From assembly GCA_900551245.1 (NCBI GenBank), contig URVC01000042.1, forward strand, positions 1 through 38,257: DNA of 38,257 nt, in the 5' to 3' direction. Both the position numbers and the translations under genes were made by a program. The notes under the pieces are model-generated. The model did not search any database, was not told where the DNA came from, and was given only the letters and a program-made list of their open reading frames with translations. Source of the DNA: an uncultured bacterium (GTDB taxonomy: Bacteria; Verrucomicrobiota; Lentisphaeria; Victivallales; Victivallaceae). Below, piece by piece: positions 1-8,714 of this stretch; position 1 is the first letter of the stretch; every line of letters begins with the position of its first letter.

Positions 1-77
1 AACTGAACCGGATGGCCCAGCTGGCGCTCTCCGCAGGAATCCTCTCCTGCCGGACCGGAAAAGCGGAACAAGTTTAA
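1..77 (+). CDS. C-terminal tail of an unidentified upstream gene (partial)
   Basis: From position 3 a reading frame runs without a stop to TAA at 75-77, giving 24 residues that end in GKAEQV. The stop is 14 bases before the next start, and the ribosome site GGGAG (80-84) of that next gene follows directly, which is typical of an operon junction. The fragment is too short to name a family. It could be a chance open frame. Confidence 0.45.
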   Translation, partial: LNRMAQLALSAGILSCRTGKAEQV

Positions 78-91
78 TCGGGAGACTGTTC

Positions 92-2212
92 ATGAAAAAA
101 CTCATTCTGTTCTTCTGCAGCTTATGTCAGCTGCCGCTCTGGGGCGGAAACACTTTTTTCGATGTTGCTTCCAGCAGACCGGAACACTATCATGAGCTCT
201 GGAAATCCGGAGCCTCCTGGCAGGTGCGGAACAACGCAGTCCGCCTGAAAATTCCCGCCGTCAAACATTACAATCAGAATCCGGGGATCGCACTTCGTCC
301 TCAGACGGGAGAGTATTTCAATCTTGCGGGTTATTCCGTAATTGCCGTGGATGTGAAAAATCTCAATTCCTTCCCCGTCAGCCTGATGATCGAGGCCTGC
401 AAAGCCGGCAACTACAAGTGGGGCAGAGACTACTTCGCCTACAGCGGCATCGGTCTGGAACCCGGCGAAAAGGCCACCATGCGCCTGCGCTACCATCGAA
501 ACAATCCGCGAAAAGAGAGCTGGGCTCCCGAGGGCCTGCAGATCAATTTTGACGGATTCAACGGATTCGAGCAGCACGTGAACCCGGCGCAGGTAAACGA
601 GATCCGTTTTTACAGCCGCAGACCGGAACGGACCTGTCTCTTCGAGCTCTCCAATTTCCGTCTGGAAGAACCGGCGTCCCCTCTGCCCGCCGCGCTCAAA
701 ACGCCTCAGAGTTTCTACCCCTGCATCGACCGCTTCGGCCAGTACAAACATGCGCAGTGGCCCCGCAAACTGCAGAACGAATCGGAGTTTGCCCGATATG
801 CCGCGACCGAGCGGAAAGAGTTGAACGCCCATCCGGAAACAGCTGACCGCACAGTGTATTTCGGCTGGAAATCCGGTCCTTCGTACCGGGCCACCGGCCA
901 TTTTTATCCGGCAAAACATGATGGAAAATGGTTTCTGATTGATCCGACCGGAAAACTTTTCTGGTCGTTTGGCATGGACTGCATCAACCTGTTCGATCAC
1001 CGTACCGGTCTGGCCCTGCGGGAACACTATTTTGAACAACTTCCAGAGCGCAGCGGCGTCACCGAATGGTGTTATTCCACGGGCTATGCCCTGGGCCGCT
1101 GGTATAAGGAAAAAGGTCTGTCCACGTTCCCGGCATTCAATTTTGTCCGGTGGAACCTGCTCCGCAAGCATGGATTCAGCGAAGAGGCTGCGGTCTCCGG
1201 ATTTCTGAAGGACGCCTCGCGCCGTTTGAAAAGCTGGGGCTTCAACACGGCCGGGAACTGGAGCGACAAACGATTTCTGGCTCAGAAAAAAATCCCTTAT
1301 GTCGTTCCTCTGGAACCTCAAACCCCGACCATTCCCAATGTTCCCGGGCGCTCAAAATCTTTTCCGGATGTCTACCACCGCGACTTTGCCAGGGCCCTCG
1401 CCTCACTCATGAAGAAAGAGTATGAATTCACCTTCGACGACCCCTGGTGCATTGGATATTTTGTCCACAATGAACTGGCCTGGGGCGATGAAACCAGCCT
1501 GGCCCGCGGGGTTCTGCGCGCCTCGGCAGGGCAACCGGCCAAACTGGCGTTTCGCGATATGCTCGCGAAGAAATACGGTTCCATCGACAAGTTGAATCAG
1601 GCCTGGCAGAGCAACTACTCTTCCTGGGAGGCGTTTCTCGCCAGTACCGCAACGCCCGCCGGACAGGGAGCCCAACAGGATCTAATGCAATTCAACCACC
1701 AGATCGTAGAAAAATATTTTTCGACAATACGCGACACGCTCAAACAGACGGCACCTCACAAACTCTACCTCGGCTGCCGTTTTGCCGCGGACTATGCGGA
1801 TCCCATCGTGAAAAGCGCTGCCAGATATGTCGATGTCCTGAGCTATAACCTCTATCAATATTCGGTCGGCACCTTCCGCCTGCCGGAAGGAGTGGACAAA
1901 CCTGTCGTCATCGGAGAATGGCACTTCGGCACCCTGCAGGCCGGTCCGCCCTCCCCCGGTCTTTGCAGCACCTCCAGTCAGCAGGATCGGGCTCGCGCCT
2001 TCGACCGCTACGTGCGCAGCGCCCTGTGGAACCCCTTCATCGTCGGAGCCCACTACTTCGCCTATTACGATCAGATGGCAACCGGCAGACCGACCGACTG
2101 TGAAAACATGCAGTTCGGGTTCCTGAGCGTGGTCGACGTTCCCTATCCGGAGATGATCGAGGTGTCCAGAAACATGTCGAAAGAACTCTATTCCCTCAGA
2201 ACTCAAAAATAA
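92..2212 (+). CDS. secreted GH50-like (beta-agarase-type) glycoside hydrolase
   Basis: This is a 706-residue exported enzyme, probably cleaving a polysaccharide outside the cytoplasm. It begins with a Sec signal (MKKLILFFCSLCQLPLWGG). A beta-sandwich-like region of about 200 residues follows, then a TIM barrel starting near HDGKWFLIDPTGKLFWSFG (about 276-294), a stretch typical of GH50 agarases and related clan GH-A enzymes. The likely acid/base is Glu461 in YFVHNELAWGDE, and the likely nucleophile is Glu609 in VVIGEWHFG. The start is supported by GGGAG seven bases upstream. A prepilin-like gene follows after 21 bases, probably in the same transcript. The substrate is not shown: GH50 acts on agarose, but divergent relatives act on other galactans. 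Clan and catalytic residues are fairly sure, the family less so. Confidence 0.8.
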   Translation: MKKLILFFCSLCQLPLWGGNTFFDVASSRPEHYHELWKSGASWQVRNNAVRLKIPAVKHYNQNPGIALRPQTGEYFNLAGYSVIAVDVKNLNSFPVSLMIEACKAGNYKWGRDYFAYSGIGLEPGEKATMRLRYHRNNPRKESWAPEGLQINFDGFNGFEQHVNPAQVNEIRFYSRRPERTCLFELSNFRLEEPASPLPAALKTPQSFYPCIDRFGQYKHAQWPRKLQNESEFARYAATERKELNAHPETADRTVYFGWKSGPSYRATGHFYPAKHDGKWFLIDPTGKLFWSFGMDCINLFDHRTGLALREHYFEQLPERSGVTEWCYSTGYALGRWYKEKGLSTFPAFNFVRWNLLRKHGFSEEAAVSGFLKDASRRLKSWGFNTAGNWSDKRFLAQKKIPYVVPLEPQTPTIPNVPGRSKSFPDVYHRDFARALASLMKKEYEFTFDDPWCIGYFVHNELAWGDETSLARGVLRASAGQPAKLAFRDMLAKKYGSIDKLNQAWQSNYSSWEAFLASTATPAGQGAQQDLMQFNHQIVEKYFSTIRDTLKQTAPHKLYLGCRFAADYADPIVKSAARYVDVLSYNLYQYSVGTFRLPEGVDKPVVIGEWHFGTLQAGPPSPGLCSTSSQQDRARAFDRYVRSALWNPFIVGAHYFAYYDQMATGRPTDCENMQFGFLSVVDVPYPEMIEVSRNMSKELYSLRTQK

Positions 2213-2233
2213 ACACGTAAGGAGATTGAAACG

Positions 2234-3010
2234 ATGAAATCGGAATCACCGGCAATTCAGACGCTCTGGCAAATTCAATTTCTCCCCATGGCGAGACGTT
2301 GTTTTACTCTCATCGAACTCCTGATCGTAATCGCGATCATTGCCATTCTGGCGGCGATGCTTCTGCCGGCTCTCGGGAAAGCCCGGGCGGCGGGACTCCG
2401 CTCCAGCTGTATCGGCAATTTCAAGCAGATTGGAGCAGGAGTCACCCTTTACCGCGGAGACTTCGACGAGATGATTCCCTGCTGGGGAAAGGTCGGCATC
2501 CAAAGCTGGCCGTGGGGACGGTATATGGCAGAATATAACTACCTCACTCCCAAAACAATGTTCTGCCCGGGGCAGACCGTCAAGCAGGACATTGATTTCG
2601 ATGAGATCGGTTCCCTCTACACTCTGGGTATCATGACGTTGACCTCCCCCAAGGTACAGGATTACTTCGATGACCACGCCGATCTCTTCGGCTCGCGGAG
2701 CTCGATCAGCAGAACACAGTCTCCTACGCTGACCACCTTCTACTTCTATGCCTTCAAACGGGTGCGCAACCCGGGGCAGCTGCCGCTTTTTGCCGATACC
2801 TGCAGGACAACTCTTTCGCCGCGCGGCGCGGGAATCTGGGGATACAGCCCCTATTACAACGATCCCAATTATGCGGCGAGCATCCACCACGGCAATACCG
2901 GCGTCCTGGGATTTGGCGACGGTCATGTCGAGAACGTGACCATTCTGCGCTGCCGTGAACTGGATTTCACCCATCTGACCGTCAACGGGATGCATCAAAT
3001 CTTCAACTGA
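2234..3010 (+). CDS. prepilin-like protein, H-X9-DG type
   Basis: This 258-residue protein has a type IV pilin N-terminal helix (FTLIELL followed by a hydrophobic run ending AAMLLPALGKAR) and a C-terminal H-X9-DG motif (HGNTGVLGFGDG, then HV). The ATG at 2234 has AAGGAG nine bases upstream. The later in-frame ATG at MARRC has no ribosome site, so the protein carries a leader of about 22 residues before the helix. The residue before the +1 Phe is Cys, not the usual Gly, while Glu+5 is kept. Known pilin biology predicts an inner-membrane anchor with the C-terminal domain outside. It follows the GH50-like gene and probably shares its transcript. Its stop overlaps the convergent regulator by 8 bases (3003-3010). 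Confidence 0.88.
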   Translation: MKSESPAIQTLWQIQFLPMARRCFTLIELLIVIAIIAILAAMLLPALGKARAAGLRSSCIGNFKQIGAGVTLYRGDFDEMIPCWGKVGIQSWPWGRYMAEYNYLTPKTMFCPGQTVKQDIDFDEIGSLYTLGIMTLTSPKVQDYFDDHADLFGSRSSISRTQSPTLTTFYFYAFKRVRNPGQLPLFADTCRTTLSPRGAGIWGYSPYYNDPNYAASIHHGNTGVLGFGDGHVENVTILRCRELDFTHLTVNGMHQIFN

Positions 3011-4157
3011 GTTCGAACGGTTCCGCCCGCTCCTGCTGCTGTCTCCGGGAACGCCGGTATTCCCCAGGGAAAAAACCATATTTTCTCCGGAAAGCGAGCG
3101 AAAGCGACATGGCGGAACTGTAGCCGCTCTCCTCGGCAATCCGCTGCAGCGGCAGGTCGGTCGTATCCAGGAGATAGAGGATGCGGTTGAAGCGCAGTTC
3201 CTGGAGGAAGCAAAGCGGGGTCTTGTGAAGATGCTGTTGAAAAAGCCGCACCAGCATCGCATGGGAGCAACCGGCCGCTTCCGCCGCAGCCTCAATGCTG
3301 ATGCAATTGCTGAAATTGAAACTTAAATAACGAATCGCCGCGGCAAGTTTGGGATTCTGAAACGCCAGATTGTCCGTACTGTAGCGGGAATCGATCGCCG
3401 CCGGCGCCACCCGCACCGGTTCCATCGGAACCGTTTCGCCGGCCATCATCCGATCCAGCAGCTCTACGGCCCGGCATGCCGTCTCCCTCGGCTCTCCGTA
3501 AATGCACGACGTCGGGATCTTCGCATACGGGCTGTCTGTATTGCACAGGACCGCGACCTCCTCCGGTATGCGCACCTTCAACTGACTGAGCACACGGTAT
3601 GTGGCGGTCAAATATCTCCCGGAAGGAACGAACAGCGCCAGAGGGCGGGGCTGAGAACTGAAAAACTCTGCCAGAGAATCCATGATCACCCCGTAGTCGG
3701 CCAACGCATTGCTCGGCATATTCTCCTGCCAGTAACAGACGGCCAGTGCAATTCCACGCTCTTCCAGAACCTGTTTGAGGGAGAACACCGGGTCGATTTC
3801 CGGGACGCAATCCGGCCGGTTCCAGTTTCTGGCCTCGATTGCCGCAAAGTTGCGAAAACCTTTGTTGAGAAAATATTCCGCCGTCATCTCGGCAACTCTC
3901 CGGGTATCGCCGACGATACTGCGGATATTGTCTCTCGGCAGCAATGCAAAGGAGATGCACGGTGTGCCGGGGAAATTCTGAATCGTGCTCAGCTCGTTGA
4001 GGTCGGGGAAATTGGTTATGATTCCATCGCCGCTCCAGCGAGGAGGAATGCGGCCGTTGCTGAACTCGATCAGCCAGTTTCGTTCGCGCCCCAGCCGGAA
4101 GAGTTCCCGGCATAGAATTTCGTTGGGATCGAGAAATGCGCAAAGAACCTGCTTCAT
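3003..4157 (-). CDS. XylR-like AraC-family regulator with LacI-type sugar-binding domain
   Basis: A 384-residue cytoplasmic transcription factor. Residues 1 to about 275 form a periplasmic-binding-protein-like sensor of the LacI/XylR sort (MKQVLCAFLDPNEILCREL at the start, IPEEVAVLCNTDSP near the hinge). The last 100 residues form a double-HTH AraC domain (ISIEAAAEAAGCSHAMLVRLFQQ, then LPLQRIAEESGYSSAMSLSLAFRRKYG). An upstream TTG at 4190 would add 11 residues, but ATG 4157 is preferred because it begins at the conserved beta strand. A promoter and a dyad lie upstream. It converges on the GH50-like/prepilin pair and so probably senses a sugar released by that enzyme; this is inference from position. 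Confidence 0.88.
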   Translation of the reverse strand: MKQVLCAFLDPNEILCRELFRLGRERNWLIEFSNGRIPPRWSGDGIITNFPDLNELSTIQNFPGTPCISFALLPRDNIRSIVGDTRRVAEMTAEYFLNKGFRNFAAIEARNWNRPDCVPEIDPVFSLKQVLEERGIALAVCYWQENMPSNALADYGVIMDSLAEFFSSQPRPLALFVPSGRYLTATYRVLSQLKVRIPEEVAVLCNTDSPYAKIPTSCIYGEPRETACRAVELLDRMMAGETVPMEPVRVAPAAIDSRYSTDNLAFQNPKLAAAIRYLSFNFSNCISIEAAAEAAGCSHAMLVRLFQQHLHKTPLCFLQELRFNRILYLLDTTDLPLQRIAEESGYSSAMSLSLAFRRKYGFFPGEYRRSRRQQQERAEPFELS

Positions 4158-4185
4158 CCGTTTTCCGTCTGTTCCTGAAGTACCA

Positions 4186-4200
4186 TTCAACCTGGTTCAA
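4186..4200. promoter_or_regulatory. dyad operator candidate before the XylR-like gene
   Basis: The + strand reads TTCAACCTGGTTCAA, an inverted repeat with one mismatched pair and a central base. It lies just after the -10 box of the regulator's promoter, a position where binding would block transcription. Autoregulation is an inference. Confidence 0.4.
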
Positions 4201-4226
4201 TATAACTCAAAAATAATTTTTTTCAA
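4199..4226 (-). promoter_or_regulatory. sigma70-type promoter of the XylR-like gene
   Basis: On the minus strand TTGAAA (4221-4226) is followed after 16 bases by TATATT (4199-4204). It is about 40 bases upstream of the ATG at 4157. The spacer is AT-rich. Confidence 0.55.
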
Positions 4227-5117
4227 CCGTCTGACTGCGGATCGTTGTCAAACCGGAACTTCATGAATCGGAACTTATTGCAAAAGAGAAAGTGATCGTT
4301 CTCCTGCCGTGGTCAGGACACTGCCGTCTGCAGAAAAGTTCACACATGCTTCCAGGAGGAATTCCTTCCCGGCGACGCAAAGCAAAAGGTTTCGGCAAGA
4401 ATGCTCGACCACGCGCGCAAAAGCAATTCCCAATCCCCGTATCAAGAACCGCATTCGAAGCCAAATATTGCAGTGGAAAAAAATTTTTCAATTTTCAGTT
4501 GATTTTCCACGGAATCAGTGTATCTTTTATAGTAAGAAAAATTAAAAATGTCAATCTGCAGAGTTTTCCGCCGGAAGGTGTGAGGAATCTGGACGTCACT
4601 GTTTGCCTGCTGTTTGTGACTACAGAGTTCCGCATCAAAGGAACCGGCAGGAGAGATCTGCAGGGCTCCGGTAACTTCGGCATCCGAAATGGACATTTGA
4701 CAGGCAGATTTCGTTTTCTGCTCTGTGGAAATGTGTTATTTCTGTCTTGCTGACCGTTGCGGGGTATGACATGACGGCCTCCGGGCGGCGCAGTCGCTCC
4801 GGAGCATTCGAAACAGACAGAACGGCAGGCGACCTCCCTTCCCCCGGCGTTCCTCCGTGTCGTATGTGACATGGAAACCGCCCGGCCAGCAGTCAGGCTT
4901 CCTGTCCTCTGCCGGAAACACAGCACACTTTGACAACAGGATATTACTGCCGAAACGTTCCGTAAAAGGATCATTCCAGCTCCGGATTTCCGCCCTCGCG
5001 GACCGGCGGAATCACCGCGCACCTCAGGGCGCGGCGGCCGGATCAGGCTGATATATGGAATATTTTCTGATAGAAAGCAGAGATACAATAAAACAACAAG
5101 GGAGGCGAAAGACGAAT
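4227..5117. other. long region without a credible gene
   Basis: About 890 bases hold only short, low-quality open frames with no recognisable domain, ribosome site or consistent codon use. The first third is AT-rich around 4478-4540 and holds an operator-like element (4499-4518) and a -10-like TATAGT (4528-4533). The rest is GC-rich without repeats that I could see. It may be the long regulatory leader of the transporter operon, an RNA gene, or a decayed gene. Confidence 0.5.
4499..4533 (+). promoter_or_regulatory. weak operator-like dyad and -10 box, possible transporter promoter
   Basis: TTGATTTTCCACGGAATCAG (4499-4518) has arms TTGATT and AATCA, resembling the LacI sites at 7616 and 8715, but its centre is CA rather than CG. 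A TATAGT follows at 4528-4533. An A/T tract (4478-4492) precedes it, as at the other two sites. No good -35 is visible, and the first gene is about 585 bases away. Confidence 0.25.
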
Positions 5118-6647
5118 ATGGCGATCAACAGAAAAGAGGTCAGGGATATCGCGGCCGGGATCGGTTTCCTATTGCCGAATATTCTCGGATTCGTGGCCTT
5201 TACGCTCATTCCGCTGCTCATGAGCATCTACATGGCGTTCACCGACTGGAACCTTGAGATGCACAACTTCTTCCGTTTCGAACCGATCCGTTTCGTCGGA
5301 TTCGACAACTTCGTGAAGCTCTTCTCCGATCCGGATTTCCCCCACTATCTCGGGAACACCTTCTTTCTCATGATCGGCATTCCGTTCGGCGTCGCAGGCA
5401 GCCTCGTCGCCGCCCTGCTGCTCAACATGGAGTTTCAGAAGGGGGATTTCCGCAAACGGCTCAAGATCACGATGATCCTGACCGCCGTGATGGTCTCCTG
5501 CTTCGGACTGCTCGCCATTCTGGGCTTCGGCGGCTCCGGCATGGCGCTTCTGCTCATGTCGCTCACCGGCGCCGTGCTGATTCTCGGCTCCATCGGCCAG
5601 CAGACGGTCTACCGCACCCTGTTCTATTTCCCCTACTTCACCGCGGGCGTCGCAACCTATATTCTGTGGAAGAAGCTCTACAACCCCCTGAACGGCCCGA
5701 TCAACAATGCGTTGTCTCCGCTTCTGAATCTCGCGACACCGGTCGCGCGTCAGATCAGTCCGGCCTGCAATGCGATCGGCATCGGGCTGCTGGTGGTTGC
5801 CGGTCTCATCTTTCTCTGGATGGTGTGGCGCAAACTGCGGCTCTGGCGCGATGGAGAATCCGGCACGGCAAGCGTCTGGCTGGGTATGATTCTCTCCTCG
5901 CTCCCGCTCATTTTCGCCTGGTGGTGGACGGCTCCGACTTGGACCGAAGTCGCCGGAAAAGGCAGCTGCGGAAGTTTCATTCTCCTCCTGATGGCCGCCT
6001 TCCTCATCATCGGCTGGGGCGCCTTTTTCGTCCGCTGCTCGATCGTCGGCAGGAAGTACCCCTGCATCATCGACCGCGGTATCGGGGACTCCACCATCAT
6101 CGACGGTTCAGTCATGGTGCTGAACATGGCGCTGATCGGCCTCTGCTGTGTCATCTGGAAACTGCCGGAAATGGCGGCGGCGGAAGAGGGTCTCACCCCG
6201 CCGATGTGGCTCTCGGACTACTACTGGGCCAAACCCTCGCTGCTCATCATGGGCTTCTGGGGCGCAATCGGTTCCAACAACATGCTGCTCTATCTGGCCG
6301 GTCTCTCCGGCATCTCGCCGGAACTCTACGAAGCGGCGGACATCGACGGCGCCAGCCCCTGGCAGCGTTTCTGGAACATCACCTGGCCGCAGCTTTCCAA
6401 CGTCACCTTCTTCATCATGATCATGTCGATCATCGGCGGGTTGCAGGGCGGATTCGATATGGCGCGCGTGATGACCGACGGCGGCCCCGCCGGTTCCACC
6501 ACGACGCTCGCCTACTACATCTACAACGAAGGCTTCAGCACCGGACGGCTCGGATACGCTTCGGCAGTCTCGTGGATGCTCTTCTTCATGGTGTTCATCG
6601 TGACCATATTCAACTGGAAATTCGGCAACCGCTACACAAACGACTAA
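5118..6647 (+). CDS. enlarged sugar ABC transporter permease (MalF-type)
   Basis: A 509-residue inner-membrane permease of a carbohydrate importer. The binding-protein-dependent transport signature is clear near the C-terminus (YEAADIDGASPWQRFW, then ITWPQL), which contacts the ATPase. The family is usually about 290-310 residues. Here two extra hydrophobic stretches interrupt it: one of about 50 residues (roughly 112-160) before TVYRTLFYFPYF, and one of about 170 residues (roughly 200-370) with four probable membrane helices before the final core. ATG 5118 is chosen because GGGAGG lies just upstream and the sensor-free start MAINRKEVRD leads into the first helix; an ATG at 5055 has no ribosome site. 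The second permease starts 15 bases after its stop. Confidence 0.88.
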   Translation: MAINRKEVRDIAAGIGFLLPNILGFVAFTLIPLLMSIYMAFTDWNLEMHNFFRFEPIRFVGFDNFVKLFSDPDFPHYLGNTFFLMIGIPFGVAGSLVAALLLNMEFQKGDFRKRLKITMILTAVMVSCFGLLAILGFGGSGMALLLMSLTGAVLILGSIGQQTVYRTLFYFPYFTAGVATYILWKKLYNPLNGPINNALSPLLNLATPVARQISPACNAIGIGLLVVAGLIFLWMVWRKLRLWRDGESGTASVWLGMILSSLPLIFAWWWTAPTWTEVAGKGSCGSFILLLMAAFLIIGWGAFFVRCSIVGRKYPCIIDRGIGDSTIIDGSVMVLNMALIGLCCVIWKLPEMAAAEEGLTPPMWLSDYYWAKPSLLIMGFWGAIGSNNMLLYLAGLSGISPELYEAADIDGASPWQRFWNITWPQLSNVTFFIMIMSIIGGLQGGFDMARVMTDGGPAGSTTTLAYYIYNEGFSTGRLGYASAVSWMLFFMVFIVTIFNWKFGNRYTND

Positions 6648-6662
6648 AGGAGACTCCTCATC

Positions 6663-7505
6663 ATGAAGGAAAAACACAGATTCTGGGGTGGTTTCGCCAA
6701 ACTCCTGACACTGAATATCGTCCTCACCATCACGGCGGTACTGCTGATCCTGCCGTTCACCTGGATGATCCTCACCAGCCTCAAGCTGATCGACGAGATC
6801 GGAGCCGACTCCTGGCTCCCCGAGGTCTGCCAGTGGCACAATTACCGCGACGTATTCACCATGAAAGGGATCTTTTTCGGCCGCTGGTACTGGAACACGA
6901 TCTTCGTCTCCTGCTGGATCACCTTTCTTCAGGTGTTCACCAGCAGTCTCGCGGCGTTCAGCTTCTCGCGGCTGCAGTGGAAAGGGCGCGATCAGGTGTT
7001 CTTTCTCTACCTCGCAACCATGATGCTGCCCGGACTGGTGATGATGGTGCCGAACTATCAGAACATGGTGCTGCTCGGGCTGGTGGACTCCTACACCGGC
7101 CTGATCCTGCCCGCCGCCTTCTCGGCCTTCGGCACCTTCATGATGCGTCAGTTCATGATGAACATCCCGAAATCGCTTGACGAAGCCGCCGAAATCGACG
7201 GCGCGACCAAGTGGCAGCTCTTCTGGGATGTGGTGCTGCCGCTGGCCCGCCCGGCGCTGGTGACGCTGACGATCTTCACCTTCATCGGCAACTACAACAA
7301 CCTCTTCTGGCCGCTGGTTTTGATGAAGACGCCCGACAAATACACCCTGCCGATCGGCATGCTCTCGTTTCAGGCGTCGCAGGGACAGCAGACCCATCTG
7401 TTGATGGCGGCGGTCACGATGAGCGTCATACCGATGATCGTCATTTTCGTGCTGTTGCAGAAGCAGCTGGTGAAGGGAATCATGCTCGGCGGAGTGAAAG
7501 GCTGA
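6663..7505 (+). CDS. sugar ABC transporter permease (MalG-type)
   Basis: A 280-residue inner-membrane permease with six predicted helices, the normal size for the family. The EAA loop is intact (LDEAAEIDGATKWQLFWDVV, then LPLARPAL). AAGGAG lies ten bases before the ATG. It should pair with the enlarged permease just upstream to form the membrane pore of a sugar importer. The substrate-binding protein is probably the one at 11677, and the ATPase is not in this window, so a shared MsmK-like ATPase encoded elsewhere is likely. A strong intrinsic terminator follows, closing this transcript. Confidence 0.93.
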   Translation: MKEKHRFWGGFAKLLTLNIVLTITAVLLILPFTWMILTSLKLIDEIGADSWLPEVCQWHNYRDVFTMKGIFFGRWYWNTIFVSCWITFLQVFTSSLAAFSFSRLQWKGRDQVFFLYLATMMLPGLVMMVPNYQNMVLLGLVDSYTGLILPAAFSAFGTFMMRQFMMNIPKSLDEAAEIDGATKWQLFWDVVLPLARPALVTLTIFTFIGNYNNLFWPLVLMKTPDKYTLPIGMLSFQASQGQQTHLLMAAVTMSVIPMIVIFVLLQKQLVKGIMLGGVKG

Positions 7506-7523
7506 GGTCCGTGCCTCCCGATT

Positions 7524-7553
7524 GCGGCGGAAACAGTTTTCCGCCGCTTTTTT
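7524..7553 (+). terminator. intrinsic terminator after the permease pair
   Basis: GCGGCGGAAA (7524-7533) pairs perfectly with TTTCCGCCGC (7538-7547) around a four-base loop and is followed by six T (7548-7553). It lies 19 bases after the stop of the second permease. Confidence 0.92.
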
Positions 7554-7586
7554 CATGTTTTTTTTGAAAAAAATTTTGATCAACTG

Positions 7587-7614
7587 TTGACATTGCGACT
7601 TTTTCGAGTATAAT
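7587..7614 (+). promoter_or_regulatory. strong sigma70-type promoter of the LacI gene
   Basis: TTGACA (7587-7592) and TATAAT (7609-7614) are both perfect consensus hexamers with a 16-base spacer. An A/T tract lies just upstream (7566-7577). The LacI operator begins two bases after the -10. Confidence 0.85.
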
Positions 7615-7615
7615 A

Positions 7616-7635
7616 TTGATAGAGCGAGAAATCAT
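7616..7635. promoter_or_regulatory. LacI-family operator O1 (autoregulatory)
   Basis: TTGATAGAGCGAGAAATCAT differs at only two of 20 positions from the site at 8715. It has inverted arms TTGAT/ATCAT(A) around a central CG, the usual architecture of LacI-family operators. It covers the predicted transcription start, so bound repressor would block its own promoter. Confidence 0.72.
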
Positions 7636-7667
7636 CGTTGCAGAATCATGGAGCAAACGGATCGAAT

Positions 7668-8693
7668 ATGCTTGCCAGAAAGAAAAAAGTGACGCTTTCC
7701 GATATCGCCGACGCGGTGGGTGTATCGCGCGCCCTGGTGGGTAAAGTGCTCGGCGGCGGCAACAGCAATATCCGTGTGAGCGAAGAGACCGCCCGGATGA
7801 TCCGGGAGGCGGCGGAGCGTCTCCATTACCAGCCGAACCTCTCCGCCCGGATGCTGACCGGGCAGAGCAGTCATCTGATCGGGATTCTCATCGACGCTCA
7901 GCCGCCGCCGGTGACCTTCCGCACGCTGGCATTCATCGACAAATATGCGGCAGAGAACGGCTATCGGCTGCTGATCGGCGAAGCGCACAACAGCATTGAC
8001 AGTCTGTACCACCACTATTCCAATTTCATGCAGTACAACGTCGATGGTGTGATCTGCCTGGCCCATGACTACCCCGGGCAGGAGGAGAAGCTTCAGGAGC
8101 TGTTCCGCGATGCGGAGAACATCGTTTTTGTCGAAAAACCGGTTCTGCCGGACGCGTGCTGTGTGGAAATCGATCGCGCCGCGGCAGTGGAAGAGCTCAC
8201 GTCGCTCCTGCTCCGGACGCGCAAACGGGTCGGCATCATCATGGAAGACCCCTCCTATCACAGCATTCGACAGCGGAAAGACGGGTACTGCCGCGCCATG
8301 GAAAAGGCGGGGATGGATCGACAATGGATTCATTTTCTGCCCGATGAGCAGGTGAGCCTGGAAGAGCTGATGCACCGGGCCATTACGGAATTTGTTCTTC
8401 CCGAGCAGCTGGATGCGCTGATCGCGCCGAACGATCTGGCGGCCTCCTACCTCATGCGGGAACTTCTGCAGCGGGGATTCCGAATTCCGGAGGACATTGC
8501 AGTGGCGGGTTTTGACAACGAACCGTTTTCCGGCAGTCTGTATCCGAGCCTGACCACCATCGACGACAACAACGAGGAGATCGGCAAATATGCGTTCGAT
8601 CTCCTGCTGGAGCAGCTGAACGAAAAGAGATCGGTTCATCACAAACACAGCGTTTGCGTCACCCCGCGTATTGTATGGCGCGAATCTATTTGA
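7668..8693 (+). CDS. LacI-family transcriptional regulator
   Basis: A 341-residue cytoplasmic repressor. Residues 5-50 form the LacI HTH (VTLSDIADAVGVSRALVGKVL), followed by the hinge segment LHYQPNLSARMLTGQSS and a type I periplasmic-binding-like sensor. The conserved C-terminal elements DALIAPNDLAASYLMREL and IAVAGFDNEPF are present. ATG 7668 begins just before the HTH; a TTG 30 bases upstream is less likely. It sits between the permeases and the prepilin/hydrolase operon, with one operator at its own promoter and a second just after its stop, so it probably controls both itself and the downstream glycan genes. The ligand is likely the transported sugar, which is inference. Confidence 0.93.
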   Translation: MLARKKKVTLSDIADAVGVSRALVGKVLGGGNSNIRVSEETARMIREAAERLHYQPNLSARMLTGQSSHLIGILIDAQPPPVTFRTLAFIDKYAAENGYRLLIGEAHNSIDSLYHHYSNFMQYNVDGVICLAHDYPGQEEKLQELFRDAENIVFVEKPVLPDACCVEIDRAAAVEELTSLLLRTRKRVGIIMEDPSYHSIRQRKDGYCRAMEKAGMDRQWIHFLPDEQVSLEELMHRAITEFVLPEQLDALIAPNDLAASYLMRELLQRGFRIPEDIAVAGFDNEPFSGSLYPSLTTIDDNNEEIGKYAFDLLLEQLNEKRSVHHKHSVCVTPRIVWRESI

Positions 8694-8714
8694 TGCGAAA
8701 AAATTTTTACCTAA

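Noticed and set aside
122..1321. A 399-codon minus-strand frame inside the GH50-like gene
   Set aside because: The + strand product has a signal peptide, catalytic motifs and a ribosome site; the minus frame is a shadow.
4292..4753. A 153-codon open frame in the gene-poor region
   Set aside because: No ribosome site, no recognisable domain, and composition unlike neighbouring genes; overlapping frames on both strands look equally open.
5055..5117. Earlier ATG for the enlarged permease
   Set aside because: No ribosome site, and the added residues are hydrophilic and unrelated to the family; GGGAGG precedes ATG 5118.
6108..7583. A 491-codon open frame on the minus strand over the two permeases
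   Set aside because: It is antisense to two clear transporter genes; its His/Glu/Arg-rich product matches no domain and reflects GC-rich third codon positions.
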